From the NCBI RefSeq assembly GCF_007992175.1, contig NZ_BJZT01000018.1, forward strand, positions 52,532 to 116,531: a stretch of 64,000 nucleotides of DNA, in the 5' to 3' direction. A program made the position numbers and the translations under genes. Under the pieces are notes generated by a model, which had not been told where the DNA came from, did not search any database, and worked only from the letters and a program-made list of their open reading frames with translations. How positions within the stretch are numbered: position 1 is the stretch's first letter; each line of letters begins with the position of its first letter. This document shows, piece after piece, positions 8,850-17,146 of this stretch. This stretch comes from Methylobacterium haplocladii. Its GTDB lineage: Bacteria > Pseudomonadota > Alphaproteobacteria > Rhizobiales > Beijerinckiaceae.

Positions 8850-9134
8850 CTATGCTGCCAACTTCGCCTTCTTAAAAGCCCCCGCCCCCCGCCGCCGCAA
8901 CTCGGCCAGCGTATATTCGGCGCCGGTGCGGTCCACAAACCGATCGATGGCGAGCCCAGCCTCACGGAACAGCTTGCCCTTCGTCGCGGCCAAATGTCGT
9001 CCTGTGGGGCGGGGGCATCCGTGCTTGAGGCAAGCCCAAATCCGCAAAACCGAGGGTGTCTGTGGGAATCCGGCTCGACCCGACGGCGGTTTAACTATAA
9101 TCGCGTCTCTAAATTGACTCGATCTCACGCGCAC
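8850..9134 (-). pseudogene. Possible gene remnant upstream of the 238-residue gene
   Basis: An open frame of 94 codons whose last half (GKLFREAGLAIDRFVDRTG and on to the stop) reads like the C-terminus of a real protein, while the first half is low-complexity. I see no ribosome site and no family. It may be a decayed fragment or spurious. Otherwise the 350 bp between the divergent genes hold only their promoters. Confidence 0.2.
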
Positions 9135-9190
9135 AAACTGAGCAAGGGCGAATCATATCACTAACCGCCCAGATTTATGGGGCGGCGGCT

Positions 9191-10954
9191 ATGACGAATT
9201 CGCTATATTTTGGCGACAACCTCCACGTTTTGCGAAAGTATGTGCAAGACGAGACAGTCGATCTTATCTATCTCGATCCCCCCTTTAATTCGAATGCCGA
9301 TTATAGCGTTCTCTTCACTGCCAAGAGCGCTCGGGGACATCGAGCACAGATCCAAGCTTTTGAGGATTTTTGGCGCTGGGGTGATGAAGCTGAGGAGGCC
9401 CTGGACGAGATAAGAGCGCGCGGCGGTTCATGTGCGGCAATCGTACGAGCACTGAGGGAGGCTCTCGGGCCGACTGATATGATGGCCTATATCGTGATGA
9501 TGGCTGTGCGGTTGATTGAAATGCATCGTGTTTTACGCGCGACAGGCTCGCTGTACCTGCACTGTGATCCAACAGCTAGTCATTACCTAAAACTTATACT
9601 TGATTCAATATTTGGAAAACACAACTATATTAATGAAATAAGTTGGCGGCGGACAACAGCAAAAGCTGATTATCAGCAAGGAGCCAAACATTTTCCCCGA
9701 ACAAGGGATATAATTTATAGATATTGCAAAGATTCTTCATCGGAATACATATACAATCAGACTTTCCGTCCATACGATGCCTCTTATATTGCCAGCAAAT
9801 ATCGACATCGCGATTTAGACGGCAGGCTGTATAGGTTAGATAATCTTACAGGACCTGGCGGAGCATCAAAGGGTAACGCCTTTTACTCAGTCATGGGAGT
9901 GGAGCGTCACTGGCGATATAGTAGAGATAAAATGCAATCATTGATTGAAGATGGGCGTATTATTCAAACCAGGCCGGGTACTGTGCCCCAATACAAGCGC
10001 TATCTAGATGAAATGCCGGGTGTTCCTGTGAGTGATGACTGGGATGACATCCGGCCCGTCAATTCTCAGGCTCATGAACGGTTGGGCTATCCAACACAGA
10101 AGCCCGTTGCTCTTCTGGAGCGCATAATCGAGACTTCGTCTAATCCCGGGGACGTTGTGTTAGACCCCTTCTGCGGCTGCGGCACGGCTGTTCACGCCGC
10201 GCAGAAGCTTCAACGAAAATGGATCGGCGTAGACATCACTCATCTAGCAATCCACGTGATCGCAGACCGACTGTCGCGATGGATGCCCCTGGCGCGCTTC
10301 AAGATTTATGGGCAGCCGCGCGACGTTGCCGGTGCTCAAGCTTTGGCTGACCTCGACAAGTATCAGTTTCAGTGGTGGGCGACCTGGCTCGCTGGTGGTC
10401 AACCGCACGGTGGCGGAAAAAAGGGTGCCGACGGAGGGATCGACGGTACGCTGGAATTCGCAACGGGCCGAGGCGAGCAGAACTGGGGTGTGGTTTCTGT
10501 GAAAGGCGGGAAGAACGTCGGAGTCGATATGGTTCGACAACTCGACGCCGTGATCAGAAATGAAGGCGCAGCCATGGGCGTTCTTGTCACCATGGCTGAG
10601 CCGACGAGAGAGATGGAACGCTGGGCGGTCACAGCCGGCCATGTCGTCCTAGGCAACGTTCGCTACCGTCGGATCCAGATCAGGACGATTGAGCAGCTAC
10701 TGGCCGGCCAGGCGATCGACGCTCCGCATCTCTTGACCACGGTCCAAGAAGCGCCTGCGAAATCGACACGCGGGGCCGGCAACAAGGTTGCGCTTTCGCC
10801 AGCCGATGCCCTCGCCCAGCGTAATATGCTTTTGGCCATCACGGGTGGCAAAGCAGCGGGGCGCCAGGGAGCGCTTGACCTCGATGAGCCTGCCTTGGTT
10901 TCTCCGCGGGCCCTTGATGCCGTGAAGTTAAGCAGAACTCGGCGCAGCGCCTGA
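9191..10954 (+). CDS. DNA methyltransferase fused to Mrr-like nuclease domain
   Basis: 587 residues. The N-terminal two thirds form a beta-class amino-methyltransferase: catalytic motif DPPFNSN near residue 29 comes before the SAM motif DPFCGCGTA near residue 320, with the target-recognition region between. The C-terminal third has GADGGIDG followed by VVSVKGG, the Mrr-type PD-(D/E)xK nuclease pattern. One chain may thus both modify (N6-A or N4-C) and cut DNA, or act as a modification-dependent enzyme. Bases about 9590-9960, which encode the recognition region, are clearly more AT-rich than the flanks, as expected for a swapped specificity domain. The ATG at 9191 has GGGGCGGCGG upstream. Confidence 0.85.
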   Translation: MTNSLYFGDNLHVLRKYVQDETVDLIYLDPPFNSNADYSVLFTAKSARGHRAQIQAFEDFWRWGDEAEEALDEIRARGGSCAAIVRALREALGPTDMMAYIVMMAVRLIEMHRVLRATGSLYLHCDPTASHYLKLILDSIFGKHNYINEISWRRTTAKADYQQGAKHFPRTRDIIYRYCKDSSSEYIYNQTFRPYDASYIASKYRHRDLDGRLYRLDNLTGPGGASKGNAFYSVMGVERHWRYSRDKMQSLIEDGRIIQTRPGTVPQYKRYLDEMPGVPVSDDWDDIRPVNSQAHERLGYPTQKPVALLERIIETSSNPGDVVLDPFCGCGTAVHAAQKLQRKWIGVDITHLAIHVIADRLSRWMPLARFKIYGQPRDVAGAQALADLDKYQFQWWATWLAGGQPHGGGKKGADGGIDGTLEFATGRGEQNWGVVSVKGGKNVGVDMVRQLDAVIRNEGAAMGVLVTMAEPTREMERWAVTAGHVVLGNVRYRRIQIRTIEQLLAGQAIDAPHLLTTVQEAPAKSTRGAGNKVALSPADALAQRNMLLAITGGKAAGRQGALDLDEPALVSPRALDAVKLSRTRRSA

Positions 10955-10967
10955 GGGCCCCCTATTA

Positions 10968-11246
10968 CTAGGCCGGTGCTTTGACAGCTAAAGTCTCAGC
11001 GATTTGCCTAGCTACCCAGTCGGCCTCGGCGGCCTGGGTTGGCATCTTCGATACGTGGATCTGCAATTCCCGGCTCGCAAGAATCGTCTGTCGCTGCACT
11101 TTTACGTCGCGCATGCTCTGCCCTTTAGCGTCCGGTCGCCGCGCGAAAAACCGGCGGTCGGCCTCCGTTACCGCCTCGAAGTCATCGCAGGCGACGGACG
11201 GAGGCGCTGAATTGGCCGCCCGTTGGCGGCGTCGTTGTCTCGGCAT
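10968..11246 (-). CDS. Small hypothetical protein, paralogue of island gene at 20460
   Basis: 92 residues from the ATG at 11246 (preceded by GGGACGAG). The segment ADRRFFARRPDAKGQSMRDV matches the paralogous ADARFFERRPD region of the 126-residue protein at 20460-20840, which is the only recognisable relation. It is basic at the N-terminus and has no known motif. It converges on the methyltransferase gene with a 13-bp gap. A nucleic-acid-related role is possible but not shown. Confidence 0.6.
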   Translation of the reverse strand: MPRQRRRQRAANSAPPSVACDDFEAVTEADRRFFARRPDAKGQSMRDVKVQRQTILASRELQIHVSKMPTQAAEADWVARQIAETLAVKAPA

Positions 11247-11337
11247 AGCTCGTCCCGAAGGTCTGCGTACGGCGCGCTTGGCCTCCGACGCTGCGGTCCA
11301 TAGGGTCCAGTGCCCGTCACACGAAAGGGCCGCCGTC

Positions 11338-11538
11338 ATGGCTGATTATACGTGCGAAGAATGCGGTACGCCGCACGATGCAGATTACGACAAGCAACCT
11401 TACGGCTTCGAAAAGCACGACGTGGATTGTCTCAAATGCGGCAATCGAATGGGTACTGACAGTGTCTTTGGTATGAGCCTGCGCATCCATCGCGAAGGCA
11501 AAAAGCCGAGAGAATGGGTTCGGTTGGTGCCGCGCTAA
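11338..11538 (+). CDS. Small zinc-ribbon-like protein
   Basis: 66 residues with two Cys pairs (CEEC near residue 6 and CLKC near residue 31) spaced like a zinc ribbon, then a basic tail. GAAAGGG precedes the ATG at 11338. It is divergent from the gene at 11246, with only 91 bp between them for both promoters. Function unknown; a DNA- or RNA-binding accessory role is an inference from the fold. Confidence 0.65.
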   Translation: MADYTCEECGTPHDADYDKQPYGFEKHDVDCLKCGNRMGTDSVFGMSLRIHREGKKPREWVRLVPR

Positions 11539-11893
11539 TCTAGAGTTTATATGCAGATACTAGGCTTGGCCATCGCTCGTTCGTTCCGGGTGATGGTGGC
11601 CCTGAAGGCGGCAGCGGCTGGCGAGCCCGGATCGACGCTGGCGAGTGCGGCGCGCAGCCGTTCAATTGCGGCGCGCGGGTCCGCATCCGCCCGGCATGGT
11701 GCCTCCGGTTGTCACGGTCGGGTCGCTGCGATCGGCGCGAGGGTCACGGGCGAGCTCGCCGTTCGCCGTGCCGCCGAACCAGTACTGCCGTCCCGCAGTC
11801 GTAGGACTGACGACAGGGCTGGGATCGAGTAGGGTGCGCTGTCGGCGAGCCCTTGATCTGATTTGAGATGCGCCGCTATGCAGGGAGAACGGC
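11539..11893. other. Intergenic stretch without a convincing gene
   Basis: 355 bp. Open frames exist on both strands (93 codons at 11551 plus, 89 codons at 11662 minus), but both are low-complexity and overlap each other, and neither has a good ribosome site. It may hold eroded phage sequence. Confidence 0.4.
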
Positions 11894-12064
11894 ATGTCCG
11901 TTGAGCAGAACTTTCGCGAGCTTGAGTCCAATATTCAGAGATACATTACAACTGAGAGTGCAGATCATGAGAAAAAGGCGCTGCTGGCGTGTCTGGTCGC
12001 AATAGCAAAGGATATGGCAGAGCGCGCCAACAAAGAGCGCGAAGAAAAGCTCACGAAGCCCTAA
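11894..12064 (+). CDS. 56-residue helical protein of unknown function
   Basis: ATG at 11894 with AGGGAG 7 nt upstream. The protein is almost wholly charged and helical (VEQNFRELESNIQRY, then AKDMAERANKEREEK), and the gene is AT-richer than its surroundings. The strong ribosome site, clean codon use and lack of low complexity argue that it is real. No family is recognised. It faces the tape measure gene tail to tail. Confidence 0.6.
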   Translation: MSVEQNFRELESNIQRYITTESADHEKKALLACLVAIAKDMAERANKEREEKLTKP

Positions 12065-12118
12065 GTCAGCCCCTCACCCCGCACCCGCCAGCCGCCGGGC
12101 CGGAGCAGTGAGTTTTAG

Positions 12119-12820
12119 CTAATCCCGCCCGCCCTTGCCGGCGTCGGGGCTGCTCTTGCCCGTGGAGCCGGGGCCGTTTGAGCCGATCGACGAGACCTTC
12201 CCCGAGAGCTGCATGATCTGCTGCTTGATCCCATCGAAGGTGGCGGTGAACAGCGGCGACGGTGCGATCGTGAAGCTGCCGGTGAGCGTCGCCTGTCCGG
12301 TCACATCTCCGGAGACCGAGACGGGCACCGGGCTTTCCACCTTCGCCGTCACCGGACCTGAAGGACCAGCACCGGGGCGGCCGGCATTCGGGCCGAGCAC
12401 GTCGTGGATGGATTCGATCTCTCTCGGCATGCTGGCCGGGCGCTGCGGCGGTAGCGGAACCACCCTCGGCTTGGCCCGCCGGGTCAGGTCGATCGGATAG
12501 GCCTGCTGGAAGCTCGTGACACCGGGGCCGACCTCGCCCGGCACGCCCTGGATCGGCGCCAGCGGATTCACGCCCATCATCAGCGGCTTCTTCTCGGCCA
12601 GGGCCGGATCCGCCTTGGCTTTCTCGACGGCGCCCTGCCGGCGACGCGCCCGGTCGACGTCGCGCTGGCGCAACTGCATGGTCTTCTCGATCGCCGCCGG
12701 GGACTGGCCTTCCTTCTCCAGCTTCTCCCGGAAGCGCTTGTTGTCCGCCTCCAGCTCGGCGACGCGGCCGGTCTCCTGCTTGCCACGCTCGTCGAGCCAG
12801 GCCTTCTGGTTCTCCTTCAT
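12119..12820 (-). CDS. Tape measure protein, C-terminal part after amber codon
   Basis: This frame is the direct in-frame continuation of the tape measure gene beyond the TAG at 12901-12899. Reading through that codon joins both parts into one 811-codon gene, close to the 815 residues known for P2 gpT. The part begins with a charged coiled coil (AELEADNKRFREKLEKEG) and ends in a Pro/Gly-rich and then beta-rich tail. If the amber codon is not read through, this piece can only be made from the internal ATG at 12820. Nothing downstream resembles the tail genes U and D that follow T in P2. Confidence 0.6.
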   Translation of the reverse strand: MKENQKAWLDERGKQETGRVAELEADNKRFREKLEKEGQSPAAIEKTMQLRQRDVDRARRRQGAVEKAKADPALAEKKPLMMGVNPLAPIQGVPGEVGPGVTSFQQAYPIDLTRRAKPRVVPLPPQRPASMPREIESIHDVLGPNAGRPGAGPSGPVTAKVESPVPVSVSGDVTGQATLTGSFTIAPSPLFTATFDGIKQQIMQLSGKVSSIGSNGPGSTGKSSPDAGKGGRD

Positions 12821-12898
12821 GTGCTCGGAGGCGTCGCCGGCCGCCTGGCTGATCGCACCGGAGAGACCGCCCTCGGCATAGGCCTTGTTGATCCGCTC

Positions 12899-14554
12899 CT
12901 ACGCGATGGCGATGCTCTCGAATTCCTTGCCGGCGCCCCCGAGCCCGGAGCTGATCCCACCTGCATCGGCCAGCCGTGATAGGGCCTGCGTGAAGCGGGC
13001 GGTGGAGTTTGAGAGCCGGTCGAGGGAGGCCTGCGCATCCTTCGTCACCTGGACGAGGTCGCGCATCACCGTGCCGCCGGAGTTATCGCGCAGGGAGGCC
13101 GAGAGCTTCTGCCACTCGCCACGGTAGCTCATCAGGGCCTGGACGCCGCGCTTGAACTCCATGTCGTCGATCAGCTCGCCGAGCCGGGAGCGGTCGCCCT
13201 TCAGGCCCTTCTGGACGAGCTCTTCGAACACCTCGACGAGGTTTCTGCCCTCCTTGCGTGCCTTCTTGAACGCGGCCTCGGCGTCGATCCCGAGCGCCTT
13301 GAACCCCTTGATCGTCTTGTCCGACTCCATCTTGGCGAGGATGTTGTTCATCGACGCCACGGCTTCCTCGGCCGTGCCGGAGCCCTTGCGCATGGTCTGA
13401 AGCATGGCGACGAGATCGGAGAGGCCCTTCTCGCCCTTGAAGCCGATCGCGGATGCCGCCGGTCCAAGGCTCGGCAGGTAGCGGGCCATGTCCTTCAGCT
13501 CGAACTGCCCGGCCTTGCCGCCGGCCGCCATGATGTCGAACGCCTTCTGCATCTGCTTGCCGGCGATCTCGAAGTTCGTCCCGACCGAGTCCGCCGTCTT
13601 GGCGATGTCGTCGACCTCGGATCCGCTGGCCGCAGCCGTGCGGGCGACCGACGGCAGGAAGTCGAGGGATTCCTTCAGGCTGCGGCCCTGCGCGACCAGC
13701 GCCTCAAGGCCACCGGCGAGCTTGTCGACCGGCGTGGCGGTCTGCTGGGCCAGCTCGTGAACGCTGGAGCCGAGCCCGTCGATCTGCTCGCGCGTCGCGT
13801 CCGCAGTCTGGCCGATCATCGTCAGCCGACGATCGAAGGCGGCCGCCTTCCTGTACTGGTCCGCAGCCTCATAGGCGCCGATCGCACCTGCCAGCGGACC
13901 GAGCGAGCGCTCGCCGCGTTCCATGCGTCGTGTCGGTGTCGGGATCGGCCGAGGCCGGCTCGGCATGGCGGCTTCCAGGGCTTCCTGCCGCCGCTGCAGC
14001 TTCAGCGCCTTGGCCTCGGCAAAGCGCTCGCGGTCCCGCTGGGCCAGGGACTGCTTGCGGATCGCGGCCGTGGTCTGGTCGACGGAGGCCCGAAGTGCCC
14101 GCTCGTGCGCGACGAGGTTTTCGACCGGCACGCCGAAGCCGGCGAAGGCGCGGCGGGCATCAGCGACCGCGCTGGTCTGACGTTCAACGGCACTCGTGGC
14201 CTGGGCCACGGCACGCTGGGCCACACGGTTGCGGGCCGTCAGCTCAGCCACCGCCTTCACGTCCTTGACCTGCTTGGCAGTCGCCAGGGCCGAGCCGATG
14301 CGATCGGCCTCTGCGCGGGCGCCGGTGAGACCAAGCCGGGCCGACGAGAGCCGAGACTGCGCCGCGTTGATCCGGTCGAGCGCTTCGAGCTGGCGCTTTG
14401 TGCCGCTGAGGGACTTGTTCAGCCGGTCGACGTCGGCCGAGACCTTCGCGCCCTTGCCGACGTCGCGCAGCTTCTTGTTGACGCCGTCCAGGACTTTCGA
14501 GAGCCGATCCTCGCCGCTGATGACGGCTTTGGCTTCAATGACGCGACCGGCCAT
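12899..14554 (-). CDS. Phage tail tape measure protein, N-terminal part (ends at amber codon)
   Basis: 551 residues before the stop. A helical N-terminus (VNKKLRDVGKGAKVSADVDRL) leads to the TP901-type tape measure core with VHELAQQTATPVDKLAGGLE and TADSVGTNFEIAGKQMQKAF. Such proteins set tail length by spanning the tail lumen during assembly. The gene starts 17 nt after the E' frame stops, which is the P2 gene order E-E'-T. A TAG codon at 12901-12899 interrupts an otherwise open frame that continues to 12119, so the protein is truncated unless suppressed. No tail tube or sheath genes precede it. Confidence 0.85.
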   Translation of the reverse strand: MAGRVIEAKAVISGEDRLSKVLDGVNKKLRDVGKGAKVSADVDRLNKSLSGTKRQLEALDRINAAQSRLSSARLGLTGARAEADRIGSALATAKQVKDVKAVAELTARNRVAQRAVAQATSAVERQTSAVADARRAFAGFGVPVENLVAHERALRASVDQTTAAIRKQSLAQRDRERFAEAKALKLQRRQEALEAAMPSRPRPIPTPTRRMERGERSLGPLAGAIGAYEAADQYRKAAAFDRRLTMIGQTADATREQIDGLGSSVHELAQQTATPVDKLAGGLEALVAQGRSLKESLDFLPSVARTAAASGSEVDDIAKTADSVGTNFEIAGKQMQKAFDIMAAGGKAGQFELKDMARYLPSLGPAASAIGFKGEKGLSDLVAMLQTMRKGSGTAEEAVASMNNILAKMESDKTIKGFKALGIDAEAAFKKARKEGRNLVEVFEELVQKGLKGDRSRLGELIDDMEFKRGVQALMSYRGEWQKLSASLRDNSGGTVMRDLVQVTKDAQASLDRLSNSTARFTQALSRLADAGGISSGLGGAGKEFESIAIA

Positions 14555-14571
14555 GCCGTTCTCCGCTTGCT

Positions 14572-15017
14572 CTAGTCACGCCGGTTCGACCAAGCGACCG
14601 CCCGAGAGTGCCAGTGATAGATTTCGCCGATCGTCAGATCGCTAAGGCCGCCGGGCTCCCAGCCGAGGACGAAGACGAGCTCGTCTGCGATGTCTACGAG
14701 TCCCCGCCCACCGGCCCTCCGGGCACGAAAAAATCCCGGATCACCTCTTTCGCCTTGATCGTATCGGCAGGGCCGACCTGGGACTCGACCAGCGAGTATT
14801 CCTTCGGCTCGACGAGGCAGACTTCGAGATAGTGGGCAAAGCTCTCGGGGTTGTCGGCGAAGAACACGACGCCGTCGGCCGAGCGGTGAACGGTGAAGGG
14901 CTCGCCGCCCACCTTCAAGATGTCCCGCCAGACCGGCGGCCGGAACACGAGCTGCGTGATGGGCGTGCCGTGGCCCTCGATCGGGGCGCTGAGGGTGATG
15001 GTGACGTTCTGAGGCAT
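14572..15017 (-). CDS. Tail assembly chaperone fusion E+E' made by -1 frameshift (predicted)
   Basis: The second frame (to the TAG at 14574-14572) encodes a GpE-like tail (LVDIADELVFVLGW, then LTIGEIYHWHSRAVAW). It has no ATG, GTG or TTG of its own in the usable stretch. It can be reached from the E frame by a -1 slip on the heptamer T TTT TTC at 14733-14727, 11 codons before the E stop. The product would be about 148 residues: 97 from E and 51 from the second frame. Tailed phages conserve such a slip between these two genes, and in P2 it is also -1, on T TTT TTG. The long product normally links the chaperone to the tape measure during tail assembly. Confidence 0.75.
14694..15017 (-). CDS. 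Phage tail assembly chaperone E (P2 gpE / Mu gp41 type)
   Basis: 107 residues. The opening pattern VTITLSAPIEGHGTPITQLVFR fits the Phage_TAC_7 family (tail assembly proteins E, 41 or 14): a beta-rich start with a hydrophobic acid on a substrate-like region, then FAHYLEVCLVEP. It coats the tape measure before the tube polymerises. GGAG lies about 10 nt before the ATG at 15017. Normal termination is at the TAG 14696-14694, after the slippery heptamer. Confidence 0.75.
   Translation of the reverse strand: MPQNVTITLSAPIEGHGTPITQLVFRPPVWRDILKVGGEPFTVHRSADGVVFFADNPESFAHYLEVCLVEPKEYSLVESQVGPADTIKAKEVIRDFFVPGGPVGGDS
14727..14733 (-). promoter_or_regulatory. -1 ribosomal frameshift site T TTT TTC
   Basis: The E frame reads GAT TTT TTC, a perfect X XXY YYZ heptamer. 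GC-rich sequence able to pair GCCC with GGGC begins 2 nt downstream. Confidence 0.75.
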
Positions 15018-15036
15018 GGCGGCGGCTCCGGTCAGT

Positions 15037-15255
15037 TCAGGTGGATGCGGGACGGGACGAGGGATGGCTCCTCAAATCTGAGGAGACCGGCTTGGCGCTG
15101 GCTTCGGGCTCCAAAGTCGCCGAAAGCCGCGGATCATGTCGGAGCGCCAAGCGGTCGAAGGGGCTCGGCAGTGCCAGAGCGCGGTCGAGGAACTTGGCCT
15201 GGCGGGCCGTGGCTGATGCGATGGCTGCGGATCGGTCGAACATTCCTGGCCTCAT
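15037..15255 (-). CDS. Possible small protein between delta-domain gene and tail chaperone
   Basis: 72 codons from the ATG at 15255, or 68 from the ATG at 15243 (AGGA is too close). The N-terminal half reads as a helix (SAAIASATARQAKFLDRAL) and the rest is Ser/Pro-rich. It ends 20 nt before the tail chaperone start and runs in the same direction as the module. No family is recognised, and it may be spurious. Confidence 0.35.
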   Translation of the reverse strand: MRPGMFDRSAAIASATARQAKFLDRALALPSPFDRLALRHDPRLSATLEPEASAKPVSSDLRSHPSSRPAST

Positions 15256-15371
15256 GGTGCTGGTTGAAGGGTGCGGCCGTCCAAGCCTTGACCGGGGATG
15301 CCTCGGGGGCCGGAGACTCAGTTCCCGTTGTTCGGCGGGCCGCGGCGCCGTCGAGGAGTTCCCCCCGAAGA

Positions 15372-15779
15372 TCAGCGAGCGCCGCGGGCGAGCTGCCGCG
15401 CCATGTTCGCCTGCATAGGCGAGAGCCCGGCGCCGGGGTCGTCGCGCGGAGTCATGCCGGAAGCGCGGAGTTGCTGGCGCATACTTGCTTGGCCGATCGC
15501 AGGGTTTGCGGGGTCCGGGCGCGGCTTGAGGCGCACGGTTTCCACCTGCTGCTCTTCGGCCTCGCCGCCCCCGCTGGTCGCATCGGCTTTTGCGGTTCGG
15601 GGTGCCCCCGGCAGGAACGTGTCGATCTGCGCGTTCAGATCATCACGCTTGGCGGCAGCGGCATCGAACCTGCGCTGCTCGTCATCCGTCATGGATCGGC
15701 CGCGCGCCGCTTGATAGATGTCCTCCACTTCGTTGCCGGCGGCTCGCTCAGCGGCGACAAGATCAACCAATTTCGCCAT
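15372..15779 (-). CDS. Capsid delta-domain-like protein without capsid shell
   Basis: 135 residues. The first 55 (AAERAAGNEVEDIYQAARGR, then MTDDEQRRFDAAAAKRDDLNAQI) resemble the scaffolding delta domain that opens HK97-type major capsid proteins, where it directs assembly and is then cut off. A Pro/Gly-rich linker follows, and the protein stops where the shell domain would begin. It may be a stand-alone scaffold or a truncated capsid gene. GGAGACG precedes the ATG at 15779. The resemblance is judged by eye only, so the assignment is tentative. Confidence 0.45.
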   Translation of the reverse strand: MAKLVDLVAAERAAGNEVEDIYQAARGRSMTDDEQRRFDAAAAKRDDLNAQIDTFLPGAPRTAKADATSGGGEAEEQQVETVRLKPRPDPANPAIGQASMRQQLRASGMTPRDDPGAGLSPMQANMARQLARGAR

Positions 15780-15797
15780 GACTCGTCTCCGTCTGTG

Positions 15798-16052
15798 TCA
15801 GTGAATGGACTGGGCGCAGTCCTTGAGGGCGATTGAGCCGACCCACGCGAATGCCGTTGCAACCGCCGTAGCGGTCGAAGGGGCTGCGTCGAGCAACATG
15901 CGCGCGTCGTCTTCGGTGAGGTCGGGACGGAGGATGGCGATGCAGAAGCCGACGTTGCCGCGGTCGCGATCCGACGCCATGCGCAGGATCGCGTGACCAC
16001 GCTGCAGGCGCGGGGTCCGGATCTCGATGTGCTGGGCCTCGACGTGGATCAT
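15798..16052 (-). CDS. Small protein coupled to coiled-coil gene
   Basis: 84 residues. Its ATG overlaps the TGA of the upstream gene (ATGA at 16052-16049), good evidence that it is translated. It begins with a beta-like segment (HVEAQHIEIRTPRLQ) and ends with a helix (ATAVATAFAWVGSIAL). No family is recognised. It sits in the packaging/virion-like operon, so a structural or accessory role is likely but unproven. Confidence 0.55.
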   Translation of the reverse strand: MIHVEAQHIEIRTPRLQRGHAILRMASDRDRGNVGFCIAILRPDLTEDDARMLLDAAPSTATAVATAFAWVGSIALKDCAQSIH

Positions 16053-17146
16053 CCGGCGAGCCTGTCAGCGGCCATGATCTTGGAAGGCGTATGCTGCGCC
16101 CTTGTCTCGCGCGCGCTTGGCGTACGAGGCGCCGGATCCGGCTCACGCTTCGGGAACGGGACAACGGCTTCGCGCTCGGCCGGCGGCTCCGGGATCAGCT
16201 CGAAGCGCTCGACCACCGGCCTCGCGATGACGGGATCGGCCGGGCGTTCCCGCGACAGGTGGGCGAGGGCCGTATCCGGACTGCGCCACGTCTCGGATGT
16301 GACGTAATGCTCGGCGAGATGGTGCAGGCCCGGCAGATGGACGGCTTGTAGAAGGCTGTCGGCCGTCGAGGAGCGCGACGCCTCCCGGACCACGACCCGA
16401 CGATACTGGCGCTGCGTGCATTCCCATTGCCCAGCAGTCGGCGAGCACTGGCCGCTAGCAGTCGACGGCAGCAGACCGCGGTGGAGTTCGCTGTTCCCCC
16501 GCGGGCGCACGTCCCGCTGTTTGTCGGCCGGCAGCGGCTCGGTTCGGCCATCCATGCACCACAGGGTGACGACCTCCGAACTGACGATCTCCTCCGGCTC
16601 CCACTGCGCGCCGCGGATCGCGTCTTCGACCGGCTCGATGCGCCCGAACTCCTGCTGAAGCGGGTTGGCCTGCAGGCGGGCCGTCTCGGCCTCCGCGAGG
16701 TCGCGCAACAGATTGCGGATCGCGCCGGCGTGGTGGCGATACTCGTCGGCGAACCGCGCCTTGATCGCATCAGCCTTGGCGACGGCGTCGCGGTGGACGG
16801 CCTCGCGCTCGGCCCGGCTCTCGGCTGCGCGGGCTTCGGCAAGCCGGTTTTCCAGGGCCTTCACCAGCGCCGCTGCGCGGTCGCGCTCGATCACTGCCGA
16901 TGCCTTGCGGTCGAGTAGCTTGGCGAGCGCTGCCGCGGACTCGTCGAGCAGGCCGCTCTCATAGGCGCGTTCAGCGGCGTCGTGCTCGCGGTTGGCGCTG
17001 GCCACCTGTTCGCGGGCCTCGATCAACGCAGCCTCGACCTTCGAGACCGTGGTCTCCTTGGCGCGCGCAACACCGACGAGTGCGGCGAGGGTCGACGCCA
17101 ACTTCGCAGTGGCTTTCATGGCAGATCCCTTTCTGATGTCCGTCAT
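16049..17146 (-). CDS. Coiled-coil protein of the packaging-like operon
   Basis: 365 residues from the ATG at 17146, which overlaps the terminase stop as ATGA. An alternative ATG at 17119 has a better ribosome site (AAAGGG). Residues about 35-190 are a long Ala/Glu/Arg coiled coil (KVEAALIEAREQVASANRE, KALENRLAEARAAESRAERE). The second half is Pro/Arg-rich and without motifs. In position it corresponds to where portal or scaffold genes would stand, but it resembles neither. Function unknown. Confidence 0.6.
   Translation of the reverse strand: MTDIRKGSAMKATAKLASTLAALVGVARAKETTVSKVEAALIEAREQVASANREHDAAERAYESGLLDESAAALAKLLDRKASAVIERDRAAALVKALENRLAEARAAESRAEREAVHRDAVAKADAIKARFADEYRHHAGAIRNLLRDLAEAETARLQANPLQQEFGRIEPVEDAIRGAQWEPEEIVSSEVVTLWCMDGRTEPLPADKQRDVRPRGNSELHRGLLPSTASGQCSPTAGQWECTQRQYRRVVVREASRSSTADSLLQAVHLPGLHHLAEHYVTSETWRSPDTALAHLSRERPADPVIARPVVERFELIPEPPAEREAVVPFPKREPDPAPRTPSARETRAQHTPSKIMAADRLAG

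Noticed and set aside
8850..9134. Antitoxin or partner gene of the 238-residue protein
   Set aside because: Half the frame is low-complexity and there is no ribosome site; kept only as a possible remnant.
11551..11832. 93-codon plus-strand open frame as a gene
   Set aside because: Ala/Arg-rich low complexity, no ribosome site, and overlaps an equally doubtful minus-strand frame.
14572..14696. Independent start for the second tail-chaperone frame
   Set aside because: No ATG, GTG or TTG in that frame between the overlap and the stop; frameshifting explains it better.
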